Shown one piece after another: positions 23,044-34,760 of a stretch of 64,000 bases of DNA. Each line of letters opens with the position of its first letter. The stretch's first letter is position 1. A model generated the notes under the pieces. That model was not told where the DNA came from, ran no database searches, and saw nothing but the letters and a program-made list of their open reading frames with translations. Both the position numbers and the translations under genes were made by a program. The DNA is from Nephrocerus scutellatus (taxonomy: Eukaryota; Arthropoda; Insecta; Diptera; Pipunculidae). The stretch spans positions 620,001-684,000 of the forward strand of contig OX352764.1 in assembly GCA_947095585.1 (NCBI GenBank). Direction: 5' to 3'.

Positions 23044-23368
23044 GGATCCACAACACAGCAACGCCTGCCTGCCGTATATAAAGGAGGCACGCACACTTTC
23101 ACGAGCGCGAATACTTCAGAGCTACACTAGGATCCTCAAAATGGAGCAGCTCCAGATATATCGATGGGTTCATCAGAACTGATGTGAGCTGAAATTTTGG
23201 GAAGAGGACTGCTGCTGATGCACAGGTACAGAATATAAGGACCGCCGAGTTGATTTCAGGAGGGTGCGATATATCTTCCATCCCTCTTACTAGATGCGCG
23301 TGCAATTGCAAAACATAAATTGTATATTTTTGTATAAAACCGTTCATTAAATACATTATTTAGATAAA

Positions 23369-23378
23369 AATAAATAAA
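23369..23378 (+). terminator. slp1 polyadenylation signals
   Basis: Overlapping AATAAA hexamers lie at 23369-23374 and 23373-23378, about 330 bp after the stop codon, in an AT-rich context. They give a likely 3' UTR of about 350 nt. Confidence 0.6.
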
Positions 23379-23399
23379 ACAATCTGTAACCAGAAAAAC

Positions 23400-24689
23400 C
23401 TTCCATTTGTTGCTTATTTCGATTTCTTTCGGTTCGTGTTCTGTCTGCGTGCTGCGTTCTATCCTCCTTCCAGATTACTCCATTTAGCATAGGAATGGCC
23501 TGAGCGCTTTCAACACAACACAACACAAAACAAATGACTTAATTATGTGCGTGCGGGGTTAATACATTCGTTTGAAATTCATCCGACGACGACGTATCTA
23601 GTGACAAGTCCAGCTGTGAAGGGGGATAACAAACAGCTTGTGTTGTTCTTGATTCTTGCGTTTGTTGCTCTGATGATGGCGTGGTGATTGTTTGCTTCAA
23701 AAGAGCCCGCAGGAGCCAAATCCACAGGTAGACATCATGGGCATAGGCATATGGAGAGCAACAACAGAGCATGCAACAGAAACACAATACGCTAAGCAAA
23801 CGATATATTGGACTCTGATTGTTGTTGTTGTGTTTTTGTTGTTGTTAACTTTGGTTTCGTTCGTTCTATTTTCCCACTTAATTTTCCTTAAAAACAACAA
23901 AACGACGTAAGCCGTCGTGCACAGAAAGAAAGGCGAGAGCTGTAAGCAAATTAACAGACGCAGCGACATCACGATGGGAAAGATGAGAACTCTCTATAGA
24001 GCTCGAGTATCTATATGTAAGTGAATGTATATATCTGCGTCTCTACGCTTAAAAAATAATGGAAACCGATTGCGAAGGCGTTACAGAGATATTCTGGTTG
24101 ATGTCTTTCTTCATTTCTCCATTCACACGGAGTGACGCTGCGATGATGATGTCTGATCGACGCTGATGGTGCTGTGGCGCGGCACCAGCCCGTTTGATCA
24201 TCCCGAGTAGGAGGACCTCTTTGAGTAGTTCTTGATGTGTCTGTTGTTGTGGAATATTATACATTCGACGTACCTAATGCTTATTAATTTATTCTTCCCG
24301 CTTGTTAAACGCTTACTTTTTTTTAAGCACTTTGAGGATGGCGGCTTAAGCCTCTAAGCGGTTCTTGCTGTGTTGTGTCGTTGTATCGGTGTCAGAGCAT
24401 AGAGACGTTATTTGTTTAATTTGTTCGATCTTAATCTAAACGGGGTATCGATGACAGTAGCCGCTTTCGCTTCGATATCTTCCATAGATTTCTCTTGCAC
24501 TTGCTCTTGCACTAGGGCTGACCTATCGGATCTAATTACTTTTTTTTTTTTTTCATTTTTCGCACTCCAAAAAAATGTGAAATTAGAAAATCACTTTTGT
24601 ATACTATCCAGTGGGATATATCTAGGTGCAGGGTGTCCGCACCGCCGTAACCTGATGAGCATTTAGAGCGCCACGAATATTGCGGTTGA
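23400..24689. other. Start of the slp1-slp2 spacer, no gene seen
   Basis: It holds GTT runs near 23820 and a T-run near 24540. No coding region or element signature is recognised. By analogy with Drosophila this could include slp regulatory DNA, but that is inference. Confidence 0.4.
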
Positions 24690-26330
24690 CTTCAAGGAGA
24701 GGTGGCATGCAGCTGGCTATTTCTCTTGAGCACCGCTGGTGAAAGAAGCGATAAAACTATGGATTTAGTCCCACTGTCGCAACCGTCGTTGTGGTGCTTT
24801 GTCCGATCGTTGTTGAAATGCATAAATCACCGGTTTATGAGCCGTCTGCATAATAAGCGGCCGTCCGTCGAGCAAGTGTTTAAAAAATCGCATGCCCAGA
24901 TTGCTAGAAGCTTTCGGTCGTAGGTGCTATATCGGCACTCTGTTGGCGACAGTTGGAGCGAAAAGAGACCGACTGGATGAATGATGTTATTACTCATCTG
25001 CTCTAAGCTTCGCTCCAACGGCGATGTACGATGCATCTCAAGATGTCTCAAGACAATGGGTGCTTCTGAGTCGATATGCGTTAGCAAAGTAGCATTGCTT
25101 ATGTTGTTTTTGCATGCAGTGAACGCTTCTTTAGTTTGTGAAGTCCAAGGAACAGGTTAACAGTCGTTCTTCCTGGGGCCCTTAAGAAGTTCAATTAGAG
25201 GTGCTTGAATTTGGGCACAGTTTGGAATTTAGCGTCGGTAATAGCTGACAATTCACAAAAATCGGCGGAGCTCGAAGAGATTGGAATGCTTAGAGTAATT
25301 TAGGATGGCTTCAACTCTGTCCGTCGGCACTGTTAATCGTATGCCGCAGGAGGGTGACCTCAGGTTTTTCAAAGACAAATTTGTTTATTGCGTTGATTAC
25401 GAGTCTGTGGTTTTGGAGTCGTTCCAATACTTGGCAGATGTGTTTCCGATGCTCTTCTTCTGAGTGGGAAAATATGAGGATATCGCCTATGTAGCAGAAC
25501 ACAAAGTCAAGCCCACGTAGTACCATGTCCATGTGCCTATGAAATGTTTGTGTGGCATTCTTGAATCCAAAGGGCATGAGGGTGAACTCGAATAAACCGT
25601 AATATCTGCTGTTTTTTTTGCGATGTCCTTAGGCGCCATTGGAATCTGGTAATAAGCTTTATCCAGATCCAAAATGGAAAAAAACGTTTGGTTGTGTAAT
25701 TGTTCCGTGAAATCCATTATGTATGGAATTGGGTATCGATCTGGTTGAGTTTGAGCATTAAGGCGCTGATGGTCTCCGCAGCATCTCCAACCTCTCGATT
25801 TTTTTAGGAGCTAGGTGGATAGGGCTTGCGTAGGGACTGTTGGACGGATGACAAATCCCCTTTTTAACTAAATCTTGGGAGCCTGCTTCAGCGTGCTTTA
25901 GCTTAGCTTATCTCCAGCGAGGCAACGAGAACGTTCTGCTATTGGTTGACATGTTGTGACGATGCTGTACCGGTATCCCATGTGCGGTATCGGTTGCATT
26001 GTTGGTGATGTTGTTCAAGAGAACTTCTCTTACTATATCAGCGAATGGCTGCGTTTCGGTGACCGTAGAAAGACCAAAGCTCTGTAAATCTCACCAGGAA
26101 TTGCAAGCGATGGAACTTTTTCAGCTGCTAACCTTCTCATCTCTCTGAGAAGACTGGATGGACGCCTATCTCCCAGCTACAGGCCGGTCATTAACTTGTT
26201 TAACTGCTGCTCCTTTGATTCTGAAAATCTAGCGATTAATTGCAACTTAAAGGTGTCATACTTATTTATAGCAGGGGGTGCTTGCGCCAAGTCGGACACT
26301 TCGTTCAGGATCTCGAGCTCCACTGAAGCT
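24690..26330 (-). mobile_element. Ty3/gypsy LTR retrotransposon fragment (gag end, RT, start of RNase H)
   Basis: On the minus strand, pieces appear in the order expected for a gypsy pol. A gag-like LGDRRPSSLLREMRRLA lies near 26130-26190. RT follows with LNAQTQPDRYPIPYI (about 25730-25770), FSILDLDKAYYQIPMAP (25640-25690), MPFGFKNATQTFHRHMD (25525-25577) and FCYIGDILIFS (about 25470-25500). RNase H begins with CRYSTYDRKLLAIWA (24880-24940). The RT active site YxDD is changed to YIGD, and frameshifts break the ORF. No protease, integrase or LTR is recognised. It is a dead internal fragment. Confidence 0.85.
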
Positions 26331-26514
26331 ATAACACTGCATTGAATCTGTCGTTGTCTGACAGTATTCGATGATTGTGAAACTGTGCTTCAACTTGAAC
26401 GAACCAAAGTGCTGCTATTTCTTATTTCAAAGACCTCTTCGAGCAGGATCCACTTTTTTAATATTTTTTATATGTCTAAGCAAGAATTCAAGTCAGAAAA
26501 AATCACATCACAGT

Positions 26515-26870
26515 GCGTCTCGGATCACTTTTTTCAACGCTAGGTGTAATAAGATGCAGGCCAGTATAGTTCAGTTTAGTATATCGCTAGGATGCGATAT
26601 GATCTTGAGGCTTATTATTCTTGATTCGATATATCGCTGTGCTAACTTCGTCTATGCACTATGCTAAGTGACGGACGGATAGTGTGACCGTATGTTATTT
26701 GTCGCGCCTCAAATTCCTCAGTTAGCTGGCAGTAACTCATGAAAATGCTCTCAGCATCGCTCCAAGATGCCTTGAGATCGGCGATCACATTGTCTTTGGA
26801 GTATGTGCGCGGTGTATATTGCATCATAGCGTGGCGCCTTTGGTAGACTACTAACTAAGATGGAGTTAGA
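26515..26870 (-). mobile_element. RT family 2 copy 3: small fragment
   Basis: A minus-strand frame at 26642-26827 contains QYTPRTYSKDNVIADLKAS and QLTEEFEARQ, matching the linker of copy 2 (QYTPRCTCCRGEEDNLIADL, QLTEELKAP). Plus-strand 26515-26575 matches the region around 14030-14070 of copy 2, with a large internal deletion between them. Confidence 0.7.
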
Positions 26871-29586
26871 AGGATGAAAGAGATTGCTCTTTCACGCTCG
26901 GAATTTCACTCACAGGACTTACCTTCTCTTCATATAAAGCGAGTTCTCTCACTTGACCGTAATTGTTTCTTATCTTTTCACTGCAAAGGACAGCCGTGTT
27001 GATTCAAATCTGATTCCTTTATGCAGTCCTTATATTACTGATGCAATCTGCGCTCGGAACACCACGTTTTATTGCTGAACTTTTGGAAGAACTGAACGAA
27101 GAAAAGAACCATGTCTGTGTAAACAAATATTCAAAATTACAATCACATCAAGTCCATATATACTGGAAACATTATAAAAAAAGAACCACAACATGTTGCT
27201 CGGCTTAAAACTGGACCAGAAAGCGGAAGATATGATGGCAGCCCTAAGATAAAAATGAATAGGTATGTTTTAAAAAAGCGTCGGTTCTAATTAGAAGTAA
27301 AATCGGCGACTTATAAAAACGATAGATACGTTTAGAGAATCCCCTATAGGCTAAGTCAACATTCACAATGGATCGCAGAGCATACAATAATAATGAGCTT
27401 GAAGTGAAACTGAGGATGTAGACTTTATAAATAAAAAAATTTTAAAACAGTATTTTTTCATTTTGCTCCAATGTGAATGTGAAAACCAAAAACAAAAACA
27501 AAACCAAAACCAAAAATTATTTGTCATAAAAGCCAAACAAAACTTACCTAAGACACAATTGATTCCCAAACATCGACTTATTTTGCGAGGAGCTTTACTT
27601 AACTTAGGGTTAGACCCTTGGGGGTTCTTCCTCCTTAAATGATTTCCAAGCCCATTGGAGCCCATCAAACTTGCTTTTTGCATCATGGGACGGTTAGTTG
27701 ATCTCGGATTTGTAAAAACCAGCAGCTTGGAATAAGTTTCTGGAATTGAAGGAATTAAGTAACTTGACAGACTTAGTAGGCCCTTAGCGCATTCGTTGTA
27801 CAGTTTTGAGGTAAATGCATTGACTGCGTTGCAATTGATTTTCAAATAAAGAAGAATTACGAAGTTTTGAAACGACATGCAGTGACATACTAAACCGTTT
27901 TTCTAAAACAAATATAATTCAACAAAGTCTATAAAGGTTCCGAAGCTTATCCATATTCCACGATACAAACATGAAGTTATATATATACACGCACAGACAC
28001 CGGTTGTTCGTCCATCATATCCGCCGTGTACGCACAATCGGCCTAAATAAATTAATCTGCGGCAATCCCTAGCAAAATATTATTGAAACTTCATCCAGAA
28101 AACAATTAACTTGTTTTTAACTGTTTGCTCCAGAGACTGAGTTTCATCGGTGCATTTGCCAATTTAGGAAGTCCTTAAACAAAGGCAAATCTTTTGGACA
28201 ATGGTGGGCTTATGCGAGTATTGTGATTGTTTAATGCAAATCCTGGAACATACACAGAAATCTATAGGCCAGCCCGCCGCAGTTATGAACATCGCAAGGA
28301 TCTATCGCATTCTGATGGTAGAGTCCTGTGTGTGTCCTATACGCCGAACAAAACATGTATCTCGGTGTAACTTAATGTATTCATAACAAGTACGTCCGTC
28401 CGTCTGTGTATCGATCGTCGTCGGTTGGTTGCTTTGAGCGCTGAGCGCATTATAATCTTAACACATTTTTCAATTAGGAGCAAGCGATATCCATAGCTGC
28501 GCACTGGATTTGCTGAATTGGATTCAATTCATCAATCCACTTACCTAATCCATACACGTCTTAGTCCTGCATCGGAGACGATGTGTAAAAGGACATTTGC
28601 GGTTATAAGTGTACGAGTAATACAGATAGAGAGAGGCAGACAATGCGCCTTTTCAGCTTTCGCCTGAACCGAAATGGTATTAGCCGCCGATTGTGTGTTG
28701 CACGCTTTGCCCTGGATTGGATTGGATTGCATTGGCTTATGTACTCGAAATACCTGGGATACAATTTGCAAAGATAACAAGCATTTTTGAAGTAAGCAAC
28801 TTATCTCATTACTCTGGTTAAGTGCAATAGATTAGGACGATGAAAGAGGACCAACAAGGAGCGTCTTGATCGCATTTTCGTATTTATCGTTAGGCTGGAG
28901 CGGCAGATGCAGCCGAAATCCCTTTAGAGGTTCACATGATGATGCCAGCGGATTGAGTTTGGTCGGTCCAAGCGGTGCGGCTTTCATACCTGATGACGCT
29001 GGAATATGTCTCAAGTGTGAACAAATTGCGAATGGGTCCGTACAAATAAAGGGGTTTATAAGTTCACTTGTATACTTTTTGGTTAAACAATAATGTACTA
29101 AGCCTTGCGGCGAGTGCCTGTACTCAATTGTTAAGGGTATGTGTGGTATATGTGGGCATATAAGATCATCTGTACGCCGTCTGACTGCGATGGCTTACGT
29201 TTTGAGTTTGTTAAACAATTTTCACTGTGGAATTAAAGAGCAGTCCCCGGCTTCCTGGACGAATATTTATTCTGATATGATCGTAGCTTCGTAGCATCCG
29301 GTCTTAATCCTCTTTTCTACTTTTTCTTAAATGCTTAAGCGCAGTTGTTGTTAAAACAAGATAGTGTCGAATGTTTAAAAGTTGGCGTCATTGGACGCAA
29401 TAAAAATGATGTCTTCCTTAATAAACCCTTTTTTGGAAAATGAAGAGATTGTTATGTTAAATAACAAAGATAAATGGTTAGACGACCAACCAACAAATAT
29501 TCGATCCATTAACCAAAACTATGCACAGCATTTCACCCCTTTAAATATTTGTCCAGCATTCTCATACATCGTGCACGGGTTTATTT
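26871..29586. other. slp1-slp2 spacer, no gene called
   Basis: Two open frames stand out but are not recognised: a 171-aa ATG-started minus-strand frame at 27363-27878 with a low-complexity Phe/Trp/Cys run, and a 28832-29093 segment open on both strands. Nothing else is identified. Confidence 0.4.
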
Positions 29587-30165
29587 ACTAGTTGAGTACC
29601 CGGTGTTGCTCGGTCAGAAAAATATTTATTCGACACTAATAGCAGATCAACTAAGCACCTAATCTCACGGTAGAATTCAATATCGTCTGCAAAAGTTAGG
29701 GGTCTTCAAAAACTTCATTTCATTTTATTGGTATAGTAGCGGAAATACCCGATGTTTTCCGGCTGTCCCGCCCCACTGACCCCACCAACTGACCACCCGC
29801 TCACTGATCCCCTTCCACCCATTGATCGCCTCAGCCACCAAGAAAACTATAGAATCGACACTTATATCGGAAAAAAATATGTACGACGTGTTCGAATCGC
29901 GATTTGTTGTCGCGACTTCATACAACACTTTCAGTTTTTCCAACATTTTTCAATTTTCAGGGAAGCATTCGCGAGAGGTGGGACACCGTGAAAAATACTT
30001 TTGGTGTTACTGGGATTCGAACCACGAACCTCCTGCTTAGTAGCCATGCGCATTTCCACCGAACCATTTAAATTTTTCTTTCCTTGCAAACCTTGTTCGG
30101 ACTATTATGAACATTTTTTAATAAAAATGAGCCAAATCGGTCCAGCCGTTCTCAAGTGATGCACT
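29587..30165 (+). repeat. Dispersed repeat D, copy 2 (interrupted by a SINE)
   Basis: It begins ACTAGTTGAGTACCCGGTG and contains the C-rich centre with GAAAACTATAGAATCGACAC (about 29842-29861). It ends AAAAATGAGCCAAATCGG and TCCAGCCGTTCTC, shared with 60961-61430. The SINE at 29961-30067 lies inside it. Confidence 0.7.
29961..30067 (-). mobile_element. tRNA-derived SINE, copy 4 (partial)
   Basis: On the minus strand, GGTTCGAATCCCAGTAACACC and AAAGTATTTTTCACGGTGTC match copies 1 and 3. The head (box A) is degenerate and the 3' body is missing beyond the CTCGCGAATG-like motif. Confidence 0.8.
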
Positions 30166-30214
30166 TACCAAGGAACAGCACTTCTTTTTTATTTATGTAG
30201 AAAAAATAAAAAAT

Positions 30215-32110
30215 ATGGACGCTCGACGATGGTCTCCTCCTCCTCCTCATCCCTGCAGCTTCAGCAGAAGTCAATCGAGAAGACTTCCAGTCTTGCTGCA
30301 TGCCTGCCTATGAGACAGTGTCCAGTGATGATACCTACAATAGCAGCGATGTGCGATCTTTTTTGAGAGATCAAACACTTGGAGCGTTTCGGATCCAGCT
30401 TGGGCCGGATCTGCTTTGTAGCTATGCAAGTTGTACCGTTTGACCACCTACAGTTAGTTTTTACATTAGCATCCCGCTTTAACAAGAGTTTGCATGTAGC
30501 GATTGGTATGCCTATGGAACCATATTCAGGTAAGAAGGGTAGTGTAGTTCCTTGCTTGGCGAGTTCGTCAGCCATATACAGTTAGCCGGAATGTCTCTGT
30601 GCGCCACCCTATACACAGGTGGATATTGAACTGTTCCGCCATATCCACGAGAGATGAACGGCAGTTAAGGGCTAAAACTGAACTTGTGGGTACTAATTCC
30701 AGGGATATCAGTGCAGCTTGGCTACCCTAGAATATACGGATATCCTTAGCGGATATGACGTTTCTCTTTAGCCAAGATAAGGCTTCACTGATTGCCATAA
30801 TTTCAGCCTGGAAAACACTACAGTGATTAGGAAGACGGAAAGAAGAGGCTAAGATTTAGCTTTTGTGCGAGAAAACACCTCCGCCAACTCCGACATCAGT
30901 TTTTGACCCGTCTGTACAAAAATGAATGTTTTCATCTTCCAGGTAGGCGTCTGATGCGTCACAGATAATCTGGAGGGGAAGGTGACCTGGAAGTTTTTGT
31001 TGAAATGGAGTTGCGGAATGGTGTAGTCTATATGTTGTCTGGGATCCTGACTAAATTCAGGATAGAGGAGTGACCGATTTCTTTTCTAGTCCATTGGGAG
31101 ATCGGAGATAGCATTAAGGCGAATAGCTGAACTAGCAGCTATTTGCTTATACGGTAAATGTCGATTGGTGTAAGGTCGAACAGGATGTCTAATGCGGCGT
31201 AGGGGGCTGTACGAAGTGCTCCGCTCAGGCATAGACTTTGGAATTTGCTTACTATGTCAAGGTTTGCTTTATTATTTAATGCAGCCCACCATACAGTCAC
31301 ACCGTATAGAAAAGTAGGTCTTACTACCGCTGTATAAAGCCAATGGGTTATATGGGGTTGAAGACCCCAACGGCTACCAATGAGTTTTTTGCATGAGAAG
31401 GGTGCCACTGTGGCTTTACGAACTCTTTCTTTTATGTTAGGTTTCCAGCTCAGCTTCCTGTCCAAAATAAGACCCAAATATTTGGCTCTATCAGAGAATG
31501 TTAACCTTATACCTTTTATAGAAGGGGGATTAATATGTGGAACTTTATATTTCCTGGTGAATAGGACAAGCTCAGTTTTGTGAGGATTTACCACAAAACC
31601 ACAGCGATCTGCCCAGCAAGTAAGCTTGTTGAGAGCATTTTGCAGGAGCTCCTTTAATGTATTCGGGTACTTTCCTGAGACGGCAATATCAGCGTCATAT
31701 CGCATAAGCGATTACTCTGCAGCCCTCACATCTTAGGCATACAAGCAGTTCATTTACCGCTAAGTTCCATAGAAGGGGGGCAGGACTCCACCATGTGGGG
31801 TTCCTCTACAGACAGATTTTCTGGCAGACGACACGCTCAACTTTGAATTAATAATCCTACTTGTGAGCAGGAGGTTAATCAATTCGCCAAGCGAGTCGTC
31901 CACCCTCAAAGTCGACAGCGCGTCCGTAATCGTAGATGTGTTGACGTTGTTAAAAGCACCTTCAATGTCTTTACAATACGCGTGCTGATCTGTAGACAGG
32001 AGCCTTTTGTCAATACGTGTGCGTATGTAGATATCGATCAGTCTTTCCAGTGTCTTTAACAGGAATGATGAAATCTGAGATCCTTTGGACTAACGTGCGA
32101 GCATTTGTGA
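30215..32110 (-). mobile_element. RT family 3 copy 1: LINE with RT and C-terminal RNase H
   Basis: This is the longest copy of the family. On the minus strand, RT finger and palm remnants run from about 32110 (QRISDFIIPVKDTGKT-like text, then an AFNNVNTSTIT-like segment) to a damaged active site, RYDADIAVSGKYPNTL at about 31660-31705, where related copies would have YADD. A good ORF at 31139-31705 follows with CGFVVNPHKTELVLFTRKYK, YLGLILDRKLSWKPNIKER and WGLQPHITHWLYTAVVRPTF. RNase H pieces lie at about 30580-30920, and the C-terminal region with HIAAIVGIITGHCLIGRHAA at 30261-30575. The RT-plus-RNase H layout fits the I/LOA group of LINEs. The 3' tail is missing. Confidence 0.86.
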
Positions 32111-32264
32111 TAAACCATCGTCTCAAGGAACTTACAAGTATAAAGCTGAGTTGTTACATGTAGGCCTATATTTGGAGATATCTTTCTTGGATCAGAATTT
32201 ATCGATTTGATTTGAGAATGTTTTGTAAAATCTTAAAAATGATGGTCTGCTTTGAAAGTCATTG

Positions 32265-32330
32265 TGACCATATTTGTCTTTACAACCGGGGTTCTGGTCC
32301 TGGCCACCCAGCAACCTTTTGAAAGTGACT
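32265..32330 (-). mobile_element. RT family 2 copy 4: C-terminal scrap
   Basis: Plus-strand TTTACAACCGGGGTTCTGGT at about 32279 parallels CTACAACCGGGGTCCGGTCC at about 4758 in copy 1. It encodes the DPGCRAK-type C-terminus on the minus strand. Only about 65 bp remain. Confidence 0.6.
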
Positions 32331-32577
32331 GGTTAAAAATATGTCTGAGGGGTTCAGCTATTCATTCATCTGAATACAGAAGTTCAGAGGTATTGGAGGA
32401 GTGCCATCAGAAATATTGGAAGCCTTGCTGAAAGATTCATTAATCTGTGTAACACATCCAAACGTCCAAACATCCTATAACGAACATTTCCGAAATGCTG
32501 AAATTTTTTTGAATTTTACTGCGTAAAATAGGCTCTAACCTTCTGGAAGTGCCTTATAACTCTCTAACGCGTTAAAC

Positions 32578-32820
32578 GTGTGCGACGAAACAATGGCGGA
32601 AACGTTTCAAAAGATACAACAAGCTTACGGGGAGCAGGATTTTTTTTGGCAGCTCCGTTTTTTAGTAGGCAGCAGGTTTTTTATGGAAGATTGTGAAAAA
32701 GCTAGATACGACTTTCGATGAGGAAGACCGCCCTCCAAGTCAAAAACAGCTGATATCTGGAAAATCTAAAAAATCTGGTGAGAGCTAATCGGCAGTCTAC
32801 GACATTTTGATTTACGGTTT
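32578..32820 (+). mobile_element. Mariner transposase N-terminal remnant
   Basis: Frames read MAETFQKIQQAYGEQDF, then EDCEKARYDFR and GRPPSKSKTADI, matching the helix-turn-helix N-terminal region of mariner transposases (the xETFxxIQQAYG and GRPSTSKT landmarks). Stops follow, and no DDE domain is present. Confidence 0.7.
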
Positions 32821-33171
32821 TTGGTCATGCAGGAGGAGGCAAATGTGTGCGAAGATAATTCCCGCATAAACCCGACACTCGGTCCTGCAATATTGACTAA
32901 TAGAAGCATTCCAGTGCTTCTTCTAACTGAAGTTCTGAAAACTCCAAGTCACCTTAAAGCAGGCCATTTAGGTACAGTGGGTCTCCGAAGCTATACTGCA
33001 TCTTAATACATAATAAAATAACTGGCGCAAAAGACCGTGCCTTACATCTCGCGATCATCTGTGATGTGTGTGTTAAATTTCTTGCACGGAAATGAAAGAG
33101 GCCTAAAAATTAAATCAATATCGAAAGGTGATTTGAGAAGCTTTTTCACTATAGGCCATTTATTAGATATG

Positions 33172-33243
33172 CGAGAGAGGTGGAGTCGAATTTCAAACCT
33201 TTCGCTCAGTAGTCCAACCAACTAAACACTTGAGCCAGGGCAT
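33172..33243 (-). mobile_element. tRNA-derived SINE, copy 6 (head only, degenerate)
   Basis: The minus strand carries GGCTCAAGTGTTTAGTTGG, then ACTACTGAGCGAAAGGTTTG and a CCTCTCTCGCAT-like motif, parallel to copy 5. Both boxes are decayed. Confidence 0.5.
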
Positions 33244-34760
33244 TCATGTATTGCACATTCAGGGGAAAAACGGTAATTTTTTAATATTAATAGAAAAATA
33301 TATTCTTTATAGAAACATCAGTCTTATTTCTTTTTTTAGCAGAACGCTTTCTTGAACAAAGAATACAGACAGCAATACATACATTGAGTGCATCAGTGAT
33401 GAGCAGGCCGACTGTCGGGCTATTCCAATGCCGGAAATCGCCTTCGACAACACCTTTATGATGGTCATTTGTATTTTCGTTTCCAAATATGCATTCCGAC
33501 GAATGTAAATCCCCTGCCACCGAGTTATTGTGCGCTGCATTATTTTAACCCTTTTAACCCTTTTATGAACACGATTACCTACGCCCTATAACTAGCCGTG
33601 CCTAGGCAAGCCCGAAGCCAGCCTATCCAGGGTAAATGGGTTTATTTTGGTAGGCTCAACGGTAGTTTAACCACAGGATTATCAGGTCGCACAAAGAATC
33701 TGCATAGCACAGAGCCAAATTTAAGTGAAACATTCATTGTGCGCGCAAAATTTATGGCGGTGTTTAGTTGTTGCCCTCTGCTTGTGCTTACCTTGCCGCC
33801 GTATGGACAGCGAGGAGCTCCGCTCAGATGATGCGCGCCGTACAGGTATACGGATCTATGTCCGTCCGTACAGATACTCGTATTTTTCGGTGGCAATAAA
33901 AGGATTATCGCTCGCTCGAATATTCAGAGACAGAGCACAGGGATCAGAGTGCGGAATTAATCTCAGTACTGTTCATAGGTCGCCCCTCTGATGATTCAAG
34001 GAAATTTCTCGTCCCGTTTGCAGCTGAAAAGAACAAATGACAATTCAGTTTGCAGTGCAGCGCAGCGTGGCTAAGTACTGGCCACTTATCCGCAATGACA
34101 AACTCTCAACAATTTAGCGTACGCGCGAGACAAATCAAAATCGTCATACGTAGGAGTGTATCTATCTATCTATCTATGAATGGCCGCGGGAAGGTCAAGA
34201 CATGCGACTAAAGGGTTGAATTCCCGGGAAATACATGCATATAGCGTGAAACATCATCAGGGATGTGTTTGTAGCAACACTTTAACGCACACACACACAT
34301 ACACTGCCGTTGTTTGTTATTCCATCCTCGCCATCGGGCTATTGTTGAATTGTTTGAGTGATTCTTGCATCGAAACAAAAACATCCCAACAACACAGCAG
34401 CATCTCGAAGAGGAATCTACCGAATTCGCAATTGCTTCTTCTTGGGTGGTTGTTGTTATGTTGTTGGTGTTCGTGCGGAAATCGCCGTAATTGACTCAAT
34501 TTGATCGAAAACATGGACTACCGCGCACCACCAACAGAGGCCGGCAAGCGCAAGTTGCAACAGTCATCAGAATTTTTGTTAACTCTAATTTCGTCACTCG
34601 CATTAAAATGTGTGTAGGATATATACATATCTACCAATCAGTGGCAGAGGTGACATTTTGACGAAGGTAGCCCGATGCTAAAGAATCGTTCAAAAAAATC
34701 TTAAAAATCAATAATTAACAGAATAGAAGCAATAGACTATTGAAGCACGTCCATTCATTG
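33244..34760. other. slp1-slp2 spacer, no gene seen
   Basis: Short tandem runs include ATCTATCT near 34160 and CACACACA near 34290. No coding region is supported. Confidence 0.4.

Noticed and set aside
22432..23094. 220-aa minus-strand open frame opposite slp1
   Set aside because: It is the antisense shadow of the slp1 forkhead and C-terminal codons, has no domain, and runs through a strongly conserved plus-strand gene.
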